A DNA stretch of 64,000 nucleotides from positions 1 through 64,000 of the forward strand of contig CAZKGO010000009.1 in NCBI GenBank assembly GCA_964552235.1, given 5' to 3'. The position numbers and the translations under genes were made by a program. Within the stretch, counting starts at the first letter, position 1; every line of letters starts with the position of its first letter. Below are positions 50,562 through 59,263 of the stretch, one piece after another. The notes beneath the pieces were generated by a model. It was not told where the DNA came from. It searched no databases and worked only from the letters and a program-made list of their open reading frames with translations. This DNA comes from CAVTHK01 sp964552235. GTDB taxonomy: Bacteria; Spirochaetota; Spirochaetia; SZUA-6; CAVTHK01.

Positions 50562-52535
50562 GTGAAGCTGAAATCGGCTCAGGTTTCCGACTACCGGTGC
50601 GTGAGGGACGCGTGCTCGTTCGACGTGTCGGACATCACATGCCTGGTGGGCAAGAACGAGTCGGGAAAGACCACGATCCTCGAGGCCCTGTACAAGTTGA
50701 ACCCGATCATCCCCGAGCACGGCGACTTCGACGTCGACGACGACTTTCCCCGGGTCGACGTGGAGGACTACCGGCTGCGCGTGTCCAACAAGGAGCGGCA
50801 GCCGGCCACAGTGATCAAGGCGCGCTACGCCCTCGAAGCTGCCGACCTGGCCGAGCTCGACGCGGAGCTGCCGGGGCTGCTCGAGGAGCCGGAGCTGGTG
50901 CTGTCCAAGGGCTACCAGAACGAGGTGGTCGTCGAGCTGCCGGTGAGCGAAGAGGACGTCGTGGCATGCCTGGTGCGGGCTGCGGCGGAGCTTCCGTCCA
51001 AGCCCAAGTCGCTGGCGCGTGTGGCGACCCTCGAGGATCTCGCGGCGGCGCTCAAGCCGGTGGCCCAGGAGGAGCCTGCTGCCGGGATCATGGCCGCCGT
51101 GGCGGGCATGCGCAAAAAGGGCGTCGCCCAGTACCTGTTCGACCGCTACCTGGCGGAAAAGCTGCCGAAGTTCCTGTACTTCAACGAGTTCTACCAGATG
51201 GAAGGCCACGTGAACGTCGAGGCGCTCATCGAGCGCAGGAACAGCGGCAAGCTGCTGCCTTCGGACTATCCGCTGCTGGGTCTGATCGACCTGGCGCGCA
51301 TGGACATCGAGGAGATCTGCAACCCCAAGCGCGCGCTGCAGAGGGACAACCGGCTCGAGGGCGCCTCCAACCACCTGACCCGAAGCGTGATGAAGTACTG
51401 GTCCCAGAACCGCTTTCTGGAGATGCGCTTCGACATCAGGCCCGGGCTTCCGAACGACCCGCCGGGCATGCGGACGGGCACGAACCTCTGGGGCCACGTC
51501 TACAACTCCAAGCAGAGGGTCACGACGCTGCTGGGCAAGCGGTCGAGCGGCTTTGTGTGGTTCTACTCGTTCCTGGCCTGGTTCTCGGCGCAGAAGAGGA
51601 GCGGCAGACCGCTGATCCTTCTGCTGGACGAACCGGGCATCCACCTGCACGGCACGGCCCAGAAAGACCTGCTGCGCTACCTCGAGGACGAGTGCGCCTC
51701 GGGCCTGCAGGTCGTCTACACGACGCAGTCGCCCTTTATGATCGACCACCAGCACCTCGAGCGGGTGCGGATCGTCGAGGACCGCAGCGTCGAGGACCCC
51801 GAGTTCACGTTCACCGCGGGGAAGCGCCAGGGGACGCAGGTCTACACCGACGTGATGCAGGCCACGGCGGAGAGCAAGCTGCCGCTCCTCGGCGCCCTGG
51901 GCCACAAGCTGGTGGAGAAGTTCTCCCCGGGGCAGCACCTTCTCCTGGTCGAGAGCATCGCCGATTTCGTCTACCTCAGGACCATGTCGGCCCTCGTGCG
52001 CGAGGAGTCGGGCGCGGCCCTCGATGCCCGCTGGACGATCACGCCGATGGGCGGGATCAGCCGGCTGGGGATCTTTTTCGGGCTGACCCAAAGGTCCGAT
52101 GCGCGAACGGTGGCCGGAGTCTTCTCGTTTGCAGACGCGAGCCCGCAAGACGTGTCGGCTGCCGAAAAGGAGATCCTCCGCAAGGAGAGCTACCTGTCCT
52201 ACGAGTACTTTGCCGACCTGCCCGCGGCCGACGTCGAGGACCTGCTCGACCCGGAGTTCTACCTCGACCTGGTCAACGCCGAGTACGCCGAGTCGCTGCG
52301 GCGGGAGATCACGACGGGTCAGCTTCGCGACGGCAGCCTCAAGATCACGGAAAAGATCGCCGCGTACCTGGCTGCGCATCCGCTGGCCAACGGCGCGACC
52401 TTTCGCCGCGACGCCGTGGCGCTGCACTTTCTCAAGCACATCACCCCGCTGGGGAACAGGGCGTGCGGAGCGGAGACGCTCAAGCGCTTCCAGCGGCTGT
52501 TCGAGGCGCTGAACTCGCTGCTGCCGGTGGAGTAG
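50562..52535 (+). CDS. OLD-family ATP-dependent nuclease-like protein (AAA + TOPRIM)
   Basis: A 657-aa protein. ABC-type ATPase with Walker A GKNESGKTT at 30-38 and Walker B LILLLDEPGIHLHG (~355), interrupted by a long coiled insert, then a C-terminal TOPRIM-like region with LLLVESIADFVYL (Glu) and VFSFADAS where a DxD is expected. This fits class 1 OLD nucleases, some of which act in phage defence. No UvrD-like GajB neighbour exists. The GTG start is preferred over the ATG at 50532 because GGAGGTGCCACG precedes it and gives the family N-terminus MKLKSAQVSDYRCV. Confidence 0.82.
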   Translation: MKLKSAQVSDYRCVRDACSFDVSDITCLVGKNESGKTTILEALYKLNPIIPEHGDFDVDDDFPRVDVEDYRLRVSNKERQPATVIKARYALEAADLAELDAELPGLLEEPELVLSKGYQNEVVVELPVSEEDVVACLVRAAAELPSKPKSLARVATLEDLAAALKPVAQEEPAAGIMAAVAGMRKKGVAQYLFDRYLAEKLPKFLYFNEFYQMEGHVNVEALIERRNSGKLLPSDYPLLGLIDLARMDIEEICNPKRALQRDNRLEGASNHLTRSVMKYWSQNRFLEMRFDIRPGLPNDPPGMRTGTNLWGHVYNSKQRVTTLLGKRSSGFVWFYSFLAWFSAQKRSGRPLILLLDEPGIHLHGTAQKDLLRYLEDECASGLQVVYTTQSPFMIDHQHLERVRIVEDRSVEDPEFTFTAGKRQGTQVYTDVMQATAESKLPLLGALGHKLVEKFSPGQHLLLVESIADFVYLRTMSALVREESGAALDARWTITPMGGISRLGIFFGLTQRSDARTVAGVFSFADASPQDVSAAEKEILRKESYLSYEYFADLPAADVEDLLDPEFYLDLVNAEYAESLRREITTGQLRDGSLKITEKIAAYLAAHPLANGATFRRDAVALHFLKHITPLGNRACGAETLKRFQRLFEALNSLLPVE

Positions 52536-52644
52536 GCCGGGGGCCGCTCGCGAGGCGCCGGTCGATGCGGCTCGCGCCGCCGCCCCGCGCCCGCAGGCGG
52601 GGCCCCGGGCGCGCCCCGCTGCGGCCGCGCCGCCTCCGCCGATG

Positions 52645-52674
52645 TTGACACCCCGGGCGGGTTGCCTTCATCAT
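52645..52674 (+). promoter_or_regulatory. Promoter of valS (leaderless type)
   Basis: TTGACA (52645-52650), 18-base spacer, CATCAT (52669-52674), then eight bases to the ATG at 52683; no ribosome-binding site. Confidence 0.6.
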
Positions 52675-52682
52675 GGCGTCCC

Positions 52683-55334
52683 ATGTCCTCACATTTCAAA
52701 GCAGTGGACACGGCCCGTCTGCCCAAGCACTTCGAGTCGGCCGAGGCCGAGAAGAAGTGGGACGACTTCTGGCAGAAGAAGGGGCTGTATCGCTACGACG
52801 CCTCGGGCACGCGGGAACAGACGTTCGTCGTCGACACACCGCCGCCGACGGTTTCGGGCTCGCTGCACATCGGCCACGTGTTCAGCTACACGCACACCGA
52901 CGTCACGGTTCGCTACCAGCGGATGAAGGGCAAGAAGATCTTCTACCCCATGGGGTGGGACGACAACGGGCTGCCCACCGAGCGGCGCGTGCAGAACTAT
53001 TTCCACGTAGCCTGCGACCCCAACCTGCCCTACGAGCCGGGCTTTAGGCCGGAGCAGGCGACGGCTGAGCAGCGCAAGAAGCCGGCGCGGCCGGTGTCGC
53101 GCAAGAACTTTATCGAGCTGTGCCACAGGCTCACGGCCGAGGACGAGAAGGCGTTCAAGGAGCTGTGGAGCCGGCTGGGGTTGTCGGTCGACTGGAACGA
53201 GCAGTACGCCACGATCGACGACCGGTGCAGGCGACTGGCGCAGTATTCGTTCATCGACCTCTACAACAAGGGCTACGCCTACAACCGCGAGAGCCCGACC
53301 ATGTGGGACGTCGACTTCCGCACCGCCGTGGCCCAGGCCGAGGCCGAGGATCGCCTCACCGCCGGGGCGTATCACCGCATCGCCTTTGGCGTGCGCGGCA
53401 CCAGCCAGACCTTCGTGATCGCGACCACGCGGCCCGAGCTGCTGCCCGCCTGCGTGGGCGTGACCGCGCACCCGAGCGACAAGCGCTACCAGGCGCTGTT
53501 CGGCAAGGAGGCGGTGACGCCGCTGTTCCGCGTGCCCGTGCCGATCTTCCCGAGCGAAGAGGCCGACCCCGAAAAGGGCACGGGCATCCTGATGGTCTGC
53601 ACCTTTGGCGACGCCATGGACGTCGAGTGGTGGCAGAGCCGGAAGCTCGCGCTGCGCCAGATCGTGAGCCTCGACGGAAGGCTCCTGCCCGTGAGCTTCG
53701 GCACAGACGGCTGGCCGTCGCTCGACGCCGGGGCCGCCAACTCCTACTACGGCAAGTTGGTCGGCAAGACCGTCAAGCAGGCGCAAAAGGAAATCGTCGA
53801 GCTGCTTCGCGACCCCGCGGGCGGGGCCGTCGCCGGCGGCGCTCCGCTGCAGGGCGAGCCTGAGCCGATGCAGCACCCGGTGCGCTACTACGAAAAGGGC
53901 GAGCGGCCCCTCGAGCTGGTGACCACGCGGCAGTGGTTCGTGCGGCTGATGGACAAGAAGGAGATGCTGCTGGCCAAGGGGCGCGAGGTGCAGTGGCACC
54001 CTGCGTTCATGGGCGCGCGCTACGCCAACTGGACCGAGAACCTTCAGCTCGACTGGTGCATCAGCAGGCAGCGCTTTTTCGGAGTGCCCTTTCCGGTGTG
54101 GTACCCGCTCGACTCGCGGGGCGAGACCGTCTACGACAAGCCGATCCTCGCGGACCCCGCTTCGCTGCCCGTGGACCCGATGAGCGACGTGCCGCCCGGC
54201 TACAGCGAGGGGCAGCGCGGCAAGCCCGGCGGGTTCGTGGGCGAAAAGGACGTCTACGACACCTGGTTCACCTCCTCGCTCACGCCCCAGATCGGCTCCC
54301 ACTGGACGCTCGACGCCCAGCGCCATCGCAAGCTGTTCCCGGCGGACATGAGGCCCCAGGCCCACGACATCATCCGCACGTGGGCCTTCTACACGATCGT
54401 GAAGGCAGCGCTGCACGAGGACTCGGTGCCCTGGCACAACGCCATGATCTCGGGCTTTATCGTCGACCCGGACCGCAAGAAGATGTCCAAGAGCAAGGGC
54501 AACGTGGTCACGCCGATGCAGTACCTGGAGACCTACACAGCCGACGGCGTGCGCTACTGGGCTTCGAGCGCGAGGCTCGGCACGGACACGATCTTTGACG
54601 AAGGGGTGATGAAGAACGGCCGCCGCCTCGTGATCAAGCTGTTCAACGCGGGCAAGTTCGTGCTCGCCTACGGCGGCGAGAAGCGGCCGATCACCGAGGC
54701 GCTCGACCTGGCGTTCCTGTTCAAGCTGCGCGAGCTGGTGTCGCTGGCTACAAAGCTCTACGAGCGCTACGAGCCGGCGCTGCAGGAGACCGAGGACTTT
54801 TTCTGGCACAACTTCACGGACACCTACATCGAGCTGGCCAAGGCGCGCGCCCGCGGCGCCGCCGAGGCGGGCGCGTCGGAGGCCGCGCTGCAGGCAGGCG
54901 GCAGCGCCATCGCGGCTCTGCGCCTGGGCCTGAGCGTTCTGCTGCGCCTCTTTGCCCCGGTGCTGCCCTACATCACCGAGGAGGTCTGGTCGTGGGCCTT
55001 CGCGGACGAAGTGGGGCCGGAGTCGATCCACGCGGCGCGGTGGCCGGGCGAGGCGGACTTTGCGGGGCTTTCGTTGCCGGCGAGCGGCGCGGTGTTCGAT
55101 GCCGCCATGGCTGCCCTCGGCGAGATCCACAAGGTCAAGACCCTTGGCGGGCTGTCGATCAGCAAGGAGATCCGCAACCTGGTGCTCGCGGGCTCGGCCG
55201 AGATGCACGCAGCCCTGGCGCCTGCGGTGGACGACGTGATGGCTGCCGGCCGCGTCGCTGCCTACAGGGCGGCGGAGGACGCCGAGGTGCCGGCCGGCAC
55301 GTTCGTGGTCAAGGAAGTGGCGTTCGCGGAGTAG
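52683..55334 (+). CDS. valS: Valyl-tRNA synthetase
   Basis: An 883-aa class I synthetase. HIGH motif as GSLHIGHVFSYTH (~57), CP1 editing domain (FVIATTRPELLPACVGVTAHP), KMSKS as KKMSKSKGNVV (~600), then the anticodon-binding helical domain. The inserted segment ERRVQNYFHVACDPNLPYE marks the type found in Actinobacteria, spirochaetes and some alpha-proteobacteria rather than the E. coli type, and the C-terminal coiled-coil arm is missing. The start at MSSHFK is preferred for its family-like N-terminus; an earlier in-frame ATG at 52662 lies inside the promoter. Confidence 0.95.
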   Translation: MSSHFKAVDTARLPKHFESAEAEKKWDDFWQKKGLYRYDASGTREQTFVVDTPPPTVSGSLHIGHVFSYTHTDVTVRYQRMKGKKIFYPMGWDDNGLPTERRVQNYFHVACDPNLPYEPGFRPEQATAEQRKKPARPVSRKNFIELCHRLTAEDEKAFKELWSRLGLSVDWNEQYATIDDRCRRLAQYSFIDLYNKGYAYNRESPTMWDVDFRTAVAQAEAEDRLTAGAYHRIAFGVRGTSQTFVIATTRPELLPACVGVTAHPSDKRYQALFGKEAVTPLFRVPVPIFPSEEADPEKGTGILMVCTFGDAMDVEWWQSRKLALRQIVSLDGRLLPVSFGTDGWPSLDAGAANSYYGKLVGKTVKQAQKEIVELLRDPAGGAVAGGAPLQGEPEPMQHPVRYYEKGERPLELVTTRQWFVRLMDKKEMLLAKGREVQWHPAFMGARYANWTENLQLDWCISRQRFFGVPFPVWYPLDSRGETVYDKPILADPASLPVDPMSDVPPGYSEGQRGKPGGFVGEKDVYDTWFTSSLTPQIGSHWTLDAQRHRKLFPADMRPQAHDIIRTWAFYTIVKAALHEDSVPWHNAMISGFIVDPDRKKMSKSKGNVVTPMQYLETYTADGVRYWASSARLGTDTIFDEGVMKNGRRLVIKLFNAGKFVLAYGGEKRPITEALDLAFLFKLRELVSLATKLYERYEPALQETEDFFWHNFTDTYIELAKARARGAAEAGASEAALQAGGSAIAALRLGLSVLLRLFAPVLPYITEEVWSWAFADEVGPESIHAARWPGEADFAGLSLPASGAVFDAAMAALGEIHKVKTLGGLSISKEIRNLVLAGSAEMHAALAPAVDDVMAAGRVAAYRAAEDAEVPAGTFVVKEVAFAE

Positions 55335-55467
55335 GAGAGGCGGAAAGCGGCGCGAGACGACTGGCTGGGGCGCTCAGCGGCGGCGCCGCGCGGCTTCTGC
55401 GGGGCGCCGCGCACCGTGGCGGCGCAGCCGCGCCGGCCCGCGCACCGACAAAGCAAGGAGGACAGGG

Positions 55468-57141
55468 ATGGCCAAGGCGAAGGAAGTCTACGTTCTGGGG
55501 ATCGACTTCGGCACCGACAGCGTGCGCGCGCTCGTGATCGATGCCGGCAGCGGCAAGGAGCTCGGCAGCCACGTGGCGGCCTACCCGCGGTGGAAGAAGG
55601 GCCTCTACTGCGACCCAGGCAGGAACCAGTTCCGCCAGCACCCCCTCGACTACATCGAGAGCCTCGAGGCGTCGGTGCGGGGCGCGCTCAAGAACAGCGG
55701 TGCGGGCAGCGGCAGGAAAGTCGTGGGCATCGGCATCGACACCACCGGCTCGACCCCGTGCGCCGTGGACCGCAAGGGCACTCCCCTCTCGCTCACCAAG
55801 GAGTTCGCCGAGAACCCCAACGCCATGTTCGTGCTGTGGAAGGACCACACCTCGGTCAAGGAAGCCGAGGAGATCAACCGCGTGGCGCGCACCTGGGGCG
55901 GCACCGACTTTACCAAGTACGAAGGCGGCATCTACTCCTCGGAGTGGTTCTGGGCCAAGATCCTCCACGTTCTGCGGGCGGACAAGGCGGTGCGCAAGGC
56001 CGCGTTCTCCTGGGTCGAGCACTGCGACTGGATGACCGGCGAGCTCACGGGCACCACCGACCCGCTCACCCTCAAGCGCAGCCGATGCGCTGCCGGCCAC
56101 AAGGCGATGTGGCACGCCGAGTGGGGCGGGCTGCCGGACGAGAAGTTCCTGGTGGCTGTCGATCCGCTGCTCGCGGGCCTGCGCGAGCGGCTCTACAAGG
56201 ACACCTACACCTCCGACGTCAAGGCGGGCGACCTGACAGCGGAGTGGGCCGCGCGCCTGGGGCTGAACCCCGGCATCGCCGTGGCTGTCGGCGCCTTTGA
56301 CGCCCACCTCGGCGGCGTCGGCGGCGGCATCAGCGCGGGGACCCTCACCAAGATCATGGGCACCTCGACCTGCGACATGATCGTCGCCCCCGAGAGCGAG
56401 ATCGGCGGCCGCACCGTGGCCGGCATCTGCGGCCAGGTCGACGGCTCGATCGTCCCGGGCCTGATCGGCCTGGAGGCGGGCCAGTCGAGCTTTGGCGACG
56501 TCTACGCCTGGTTCGCCGGCGTGCTCGCGTGGCCCCTGGAAGCCATCGAAGTCGACGAGCGCGGCGCAGACGCGATCAAGGCCGCGATCCGAAAAAAGAT
56601 CGTGGCCCGCCTCGACGAGGAAGCGGCCAAGGTCCCCCTCGAGGAGACCGGCCTGCTCGCCCTCGACTGGCTCAACGGCCGCCGCACCCCCGACGCGGAC
56701 CAGAGCCTCAAGGGCGCGGTCATCGGCCTGTCGCTCGGGAGCACCGCGCCCAAGATCTACCGCGCCCTGGTGGAGGCTACGGCCTTTGGCTCGCGGGCGA
56801 TCGTCGAGCGCTTCCGCGAGCAGGGCGTGCACATCAAGGACGTGGTGGCCCTCGGAGGCATCACGCAGAAGTCGCCCTTTGTCATGCAGGTGTCGGCCGA
56901 CGTGCTGAACATGCCGATCAAGGTGGCCCGCTCCGAGCAGAGCTGCGCCCTGGGCTCGGGCATGGTCGGCGCCGTGGCGGCGGGCCTGTACAAGGACGTG
57001 GAGACGGCCCAGAAAAAGATGGGCAGCGGCTACAGCATCACCTACAGGCCCGACAGGAAGCGGGCGGCCAGGTACGAGCAGCTGTACCGCAAGTACCTGC
57101 AGCTCGGCGAGACGCTCGCCCCGATGCTGCGGGAGCTGTAG
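55468..57141 (+). CDS. araB: Ribulokinase
   Basis: A 557-aa FGGY-family kinase phosphorylating L-ribulose (L-arabinose pathway). N-terminal VLGIDFGTDSVRALVIDA phosphate loop, GIDTTGSTPCAVD, MGTSTCDMIVAP, and the C-terminal LGGITQKSPFVMQVSADVLN signature. Length is typical of AraB. Strong ribosome site AAGGAGGACAGGG. Followed 69 bases later by araD; araA (isomerase) is not in the window. Confidence 0.93.
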   Translation: MAKAKEVYVLGIDFGTDSVRALVIDAGSGKELGSHVAAYPRWKKGLYCDPGRNQFRQHPLDYIESLEASVRGALKNSGAGSGRKVVGIGIDTTGSTPCAVDRKGTPLSLTKEFAENPNAMFVLWKDHTSVKEAEEINRVARTWGGTDFTKYEGGIYSSEWFWAKILHVLRADKAVRKAAFSWVEHCDWMTGELTGTTDPLTLKRSRCAAGHKAMWHAEWGGLPDEKFLVAVDPLLAGLRERLYKDTYTSDVKAGDLTAEWAARLGLNPGIAVAVGAFDAHLGGVGGGISAGTLTKIMGTSTCDMIVAPESEIGGRTVAGICGQVDGSIVPGLIGLEAGQSSFGDVYAWFAGVLAWPLEAIEVDERGADAIKAAIRKKIVARLDEEAAKVPLEETGLLALDWLNGRRTPDADQSLKGAVIGLSLGSTAPKIYRALVEATAFGSRAIVERFREQGVHIKDVVALGGITQKSPFVMQVSADVLNMPIKVARSEQSCALGSGMVGAVAAGLYKDVETAQKKMGSGYSITYRPDRKRAARYEQLYRKYLQLGETLAPMLREL

Positions 57142-57210
57142 GCGGGCGCGGCCGGCGCCGCGGCGGGGCGACGCGGGGCGCTCGCCGCCGTGCGCCCCAG
57201 GGAGGTTCGG

Positions 57211-57915
57211 GTGGCCACGTACAGCAGGCTGCAGCAGCAGGTCTACAAGGCCAACATGGAGATCGTCGAGCTGGGGCTCGTGGTCTCGACCTTCGGCAAC
57301 GTCTCGGGCATCGACCGCGAGCGCGGCGTAGTGGCGATCAAGCCGAGCGGCGTCGCCTACGCCGACCTGTCACCGGACAACATGGTGCTGCTGCGCCTGG
57401 CCGACGGCACGCCTCTGGAAAAGGGCTTGCGACCTTCTTCCGATACCAAGACTCATCTTCGACTCTACCGCGAGTGGAAGGAGATCGGCGCCGTCGTGCA
57501 CACCCACTCGCGCCACGCCACCGGGTGGGCGCAGGCGCGCAGGCCCCTGCCCTGCTTCGGCACGACGCATGCCGACTACTTCTACGGCGCCGTGCCCTGC
57601 ACCGCGGTGATCCGCGACGACCAGATCGCCCGCGACTACGAGGAAGAGACGGCGGTGCAGATTCTCGAAGCGTTCGCCGACCTCGACTACAGGGCGATGC
57701 CGGCTGTGCTGGTGGCGTCGCACGGCCCCTTCACGTGGGGGAAAGACGCCGCCGACGCGGTGCACAACAGCCAGATGCTGGAGTACTCCGCCGAGCTCGC
57801 CTCCATCGCGCTCGCTGCGACGCCGGGTCTCGGCGCCGTGCCGCAGGCGCTGCTGGACAAGCACTACCTGCGCAAGCACGGCAAGGATGCGTACTACGGG
57901 CAGAAGCAAGGCTGA
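57211..57915 (+). CDS. araD: L-ribulose-5-phosphate 4-epimerase
   Basis: A 234-aa class II aldolase-like epimerase converting L-ribulose-5-P to D-xylulose-5-P. STFGNVSGIDRERG, KPSGVAY, LRPSSDTKTHL and the zinc histidines VVHTHSRHATGWAQ and a later conserved His (SHGPFTWG) are present. GTG start at AGGGAGGTTCGG. It forms an arabinose unit with the ribulokinase; its 3' end contains the only start codon available for the AbiEii-like gene. Confidence 0.94.
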   Translation: MATYSRLQQQVYKANMEIVELGLVVSTFGNVSGIDRERGVVAIKPSGVAYADLSPDNMVLLRLADGTPLEKGLRPSSDTKTHLRLYREWKEIGAVVHTHSRHATGWAQARRPLPCFGTTHADYFYGAVPCTAVIRDDQIARDYEEETAVQILEAFADLDYRAMPAVLVASHGPFTWGKDAADAVHNSQMLEYSAELASIALAATPGLGAVPQALLDKHYLRKHGKDAYYGQKQG

Positions 57916-58642
57916 AGGCTGCACGCGGCCACACTGCTCACGCGCGGCGGCCAAACCCAAGCCACCTCGAACCGTTTCGGAGCATGCGCGCGCGTGCCTG
58001 GAGGCTCTGAGCGCAGCCGGCTGCGGCGGATTACTGTCGCTCGGCGGAGCGTTCGCCCTCGCCTACTACCACGAGTACCGGTCCACCGCCGATGTGGACG
58101 CATGGTGGACCGAGCGGGCGGGCGCAGACGAGCGGACGCGCGTCGTCAAGGTGATCGAGCAGGCTTTGTCCCGCTATGGGGCGGTCAAGACCCGCCAGTG
58201 GGGTGACGTGACAAGCGTGGAGCTGGCGGTCTCGGGCAAGGTGGTCTTCGGCGTGCAGATCGCGCAGCGATCTGCGCAGCTGGAAGCATCGTTGCCGGCC
58301 CCGTGGCCGTCAGGGCTGCTGATCGACGGACTCGACGACCTGCTGGCATCGAAGATGGAGGCGCTGGTGAGCCGCGGCGCCCCGCGGGACTTCAGGGATG
58401 TGCATGCGGTCTGCGATGCGGCTCTCGCGGACCGCAGCGAGCTGTGGAGCCTGTGGCAGCGCCGCCGGGAGATCGCGGGCGAGGCGGCTGATCGCAGGAA
58501 CGCCGCGCTGGCCGTGCGAACGCACCTGGAGCGCATCGAGCGCGTCAGGCCTCTGGAAAAGATCGCGGACCTTGGTCAGCGAGAGGCGGCCGGGGCCCTG
58601 CGGGCGTGGTTCAAGGAGCATTTCCTTGCCGGACTGGTTTGA
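57887..58642 (+). CDS. AbiEii/AbiGii-type nucleotidyltransferase toxin, copy 1
   Basis: A protein of up to 251 aa with the nucleotidyltransferase motif GGAFALAYYHEYRSTADVDAWW (Gly-Gly then Asp-x-Asp) and a helical C-terminal half with LIDGLDDLLASKMEALVSRGAPRDFRDV, the AbiEii pattern. The 5' end is odd: the only in-frame ATG (57887) lies inside araD, and the first ~28 residues look non-native. The family-like part begins near residue 29. Overlaps by 17 bases a ~101-aa partner downstream. Confidence 0.8.
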   Translation: MRTTGRSKAEGCTRPHCSRAAAKPKPPRTVSEHARACLEALSAAGCGGLLSLGGAFALAYYHEYRSTADVDAWWTERAGADERTRVVKVIEQALSRYGAVKTRQWGDVTSVELAVSGKVVFGVQIAQRSAQLEASLPAPWPSGLLIDGLDDLLASKMEALVSRGAPRDFRDVHAVCDAALADRSELWSLWQRRREIAGEAADRRNAALAVRTHLERIERVRPLEKIADLGQREAAGALRAWFKEHFLAGLV

Positions 58643-58931
58643 CGAGTCACTGTACCCGGACGTCGAGAATCCGCAGCCGCCTGCGTCGCTGGAGGATCGC
58701 ATCGACTTTATCGCGCGACTGTGCGGCGCCTGGGATTTCGGGATTCTCCCGCGCCTGGAGACCGTGCGCGAGGTGCGTACCGCCGCCTGGCGCGAGGCAA
58801 TCGAGGCGACTCAGATGCTCACCTCGCCCGGGTATCACCTGCTGAGGGAGTGGCACGGCCTTGAACCGGTTCCGTTCCTGGGCAGCGTCCCTGCCTTTGT
58901 GCGCGACGATCCGAACCTGGAATACGTGTGA
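58626..58931 (+). CDS. Putative partner of the AbiEii-like protein (101 aa)
   Basis: A 101-aa acidic protein starting TTG with GGAG eight bases upstream, overlapping the toxin gene by 17 bases. The sequence begins (M)PDWFDESLYPDVENP and ends VPAFVRDDPNLEYV; no domain is recognised. Position and overlap suggest the cognate antitoxin or a co-factor of the nucleotidyltransferase, but it lies downstream and is unrelated to the 99-aa protein attached to AbiEii copy 2. Confidence 0.7.
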   Translation: MPDWFDESLYPDVENPQPPASLEDRIDFIARLCGAWDFGILPRLETVREVRTAAWREAIEATQMLTSPGYHLLREWHGLEPVPFLGSVPAFVRDDPNLEYV

Positions 58932-59037
58932 GGCGGGCGCGCCGGCGCCGCCGCCGATCGGGAGCGCCCTCCCGTGCGGCCGCCATGCCGCACCGCCGAG
59001 CGTCCCGTCAGCGGTTGTCGCGCGACCTGCGGATCTC

Positions 59038-59214
59038 TCATGGCGACACTGCGAGGTCGAAGGTGCCCAGCTCGGAGCGCAGCGCCTCCAGGTTCGCTCG
59101 TCTCACCAACTCGCGAAGCCCGCGCTCCACGACCGAGCGCATGGTTTTCGGGCCGGTCGCCTCGATCGCAGCCTTGAGAAGCTCATCGTCGATGACCACC
59201 GTGATCTTGCTCAT
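59038..59214 (-). CDS. vapB: Orphan VapB-type antitoxin
   Basis: A 58-aa ribbon-helix-helix protein, MSKITVVIDDELLKAAIEAT then PKTMRSVVERGLRELVRRANLEAL, typical of VapB partners of PIN toxins. Ribosome site GAGG seven bases upstream. The frame overlapping its stop (ATGA) has no PIN sequence, so the toxin gene has been lost or replaced. Promoter and operator remain intact. Confidence 0.82.
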   Translation of the reverse strand: MSKITVVIDDELLKAAIEATGPKTMRSVVERGLRELVRRANLEALRSELGTFDLAVSP

Positions 59215-59233
59215 GCACATCCTCGCAGGTGTC

Positions 59234-59263
59234 GGGTATAGATACCCAGCTCGTTGCTGACAA
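59234..59263 (-). promoter_or_regulatory. Promoter and operator of the orphan vapB
   Basis: Minus strand: TTGTCA (59263-59258), 17-base spacer, TATACC (59240-59235). The inverted repeat GGGTAT-CT-ATACCC (59247-59234) covers the -10, fitting antitoxin autorepression. Confidence 0.65.

Noticed and set aside
50562..52535. Gabija defence system (GajA-GajB)
   Set aside because: Only the GajA-like OLD protein is present. The next gene is valS, not a UvrD-type helicase.
58835..59041. VapC toxin downstream of the orphan vapB
   Set aside because: The frame that overlaps the vapB stop has no PIN acidic residues and is Arg/Pro-rich; it looks like non-coding DNA.
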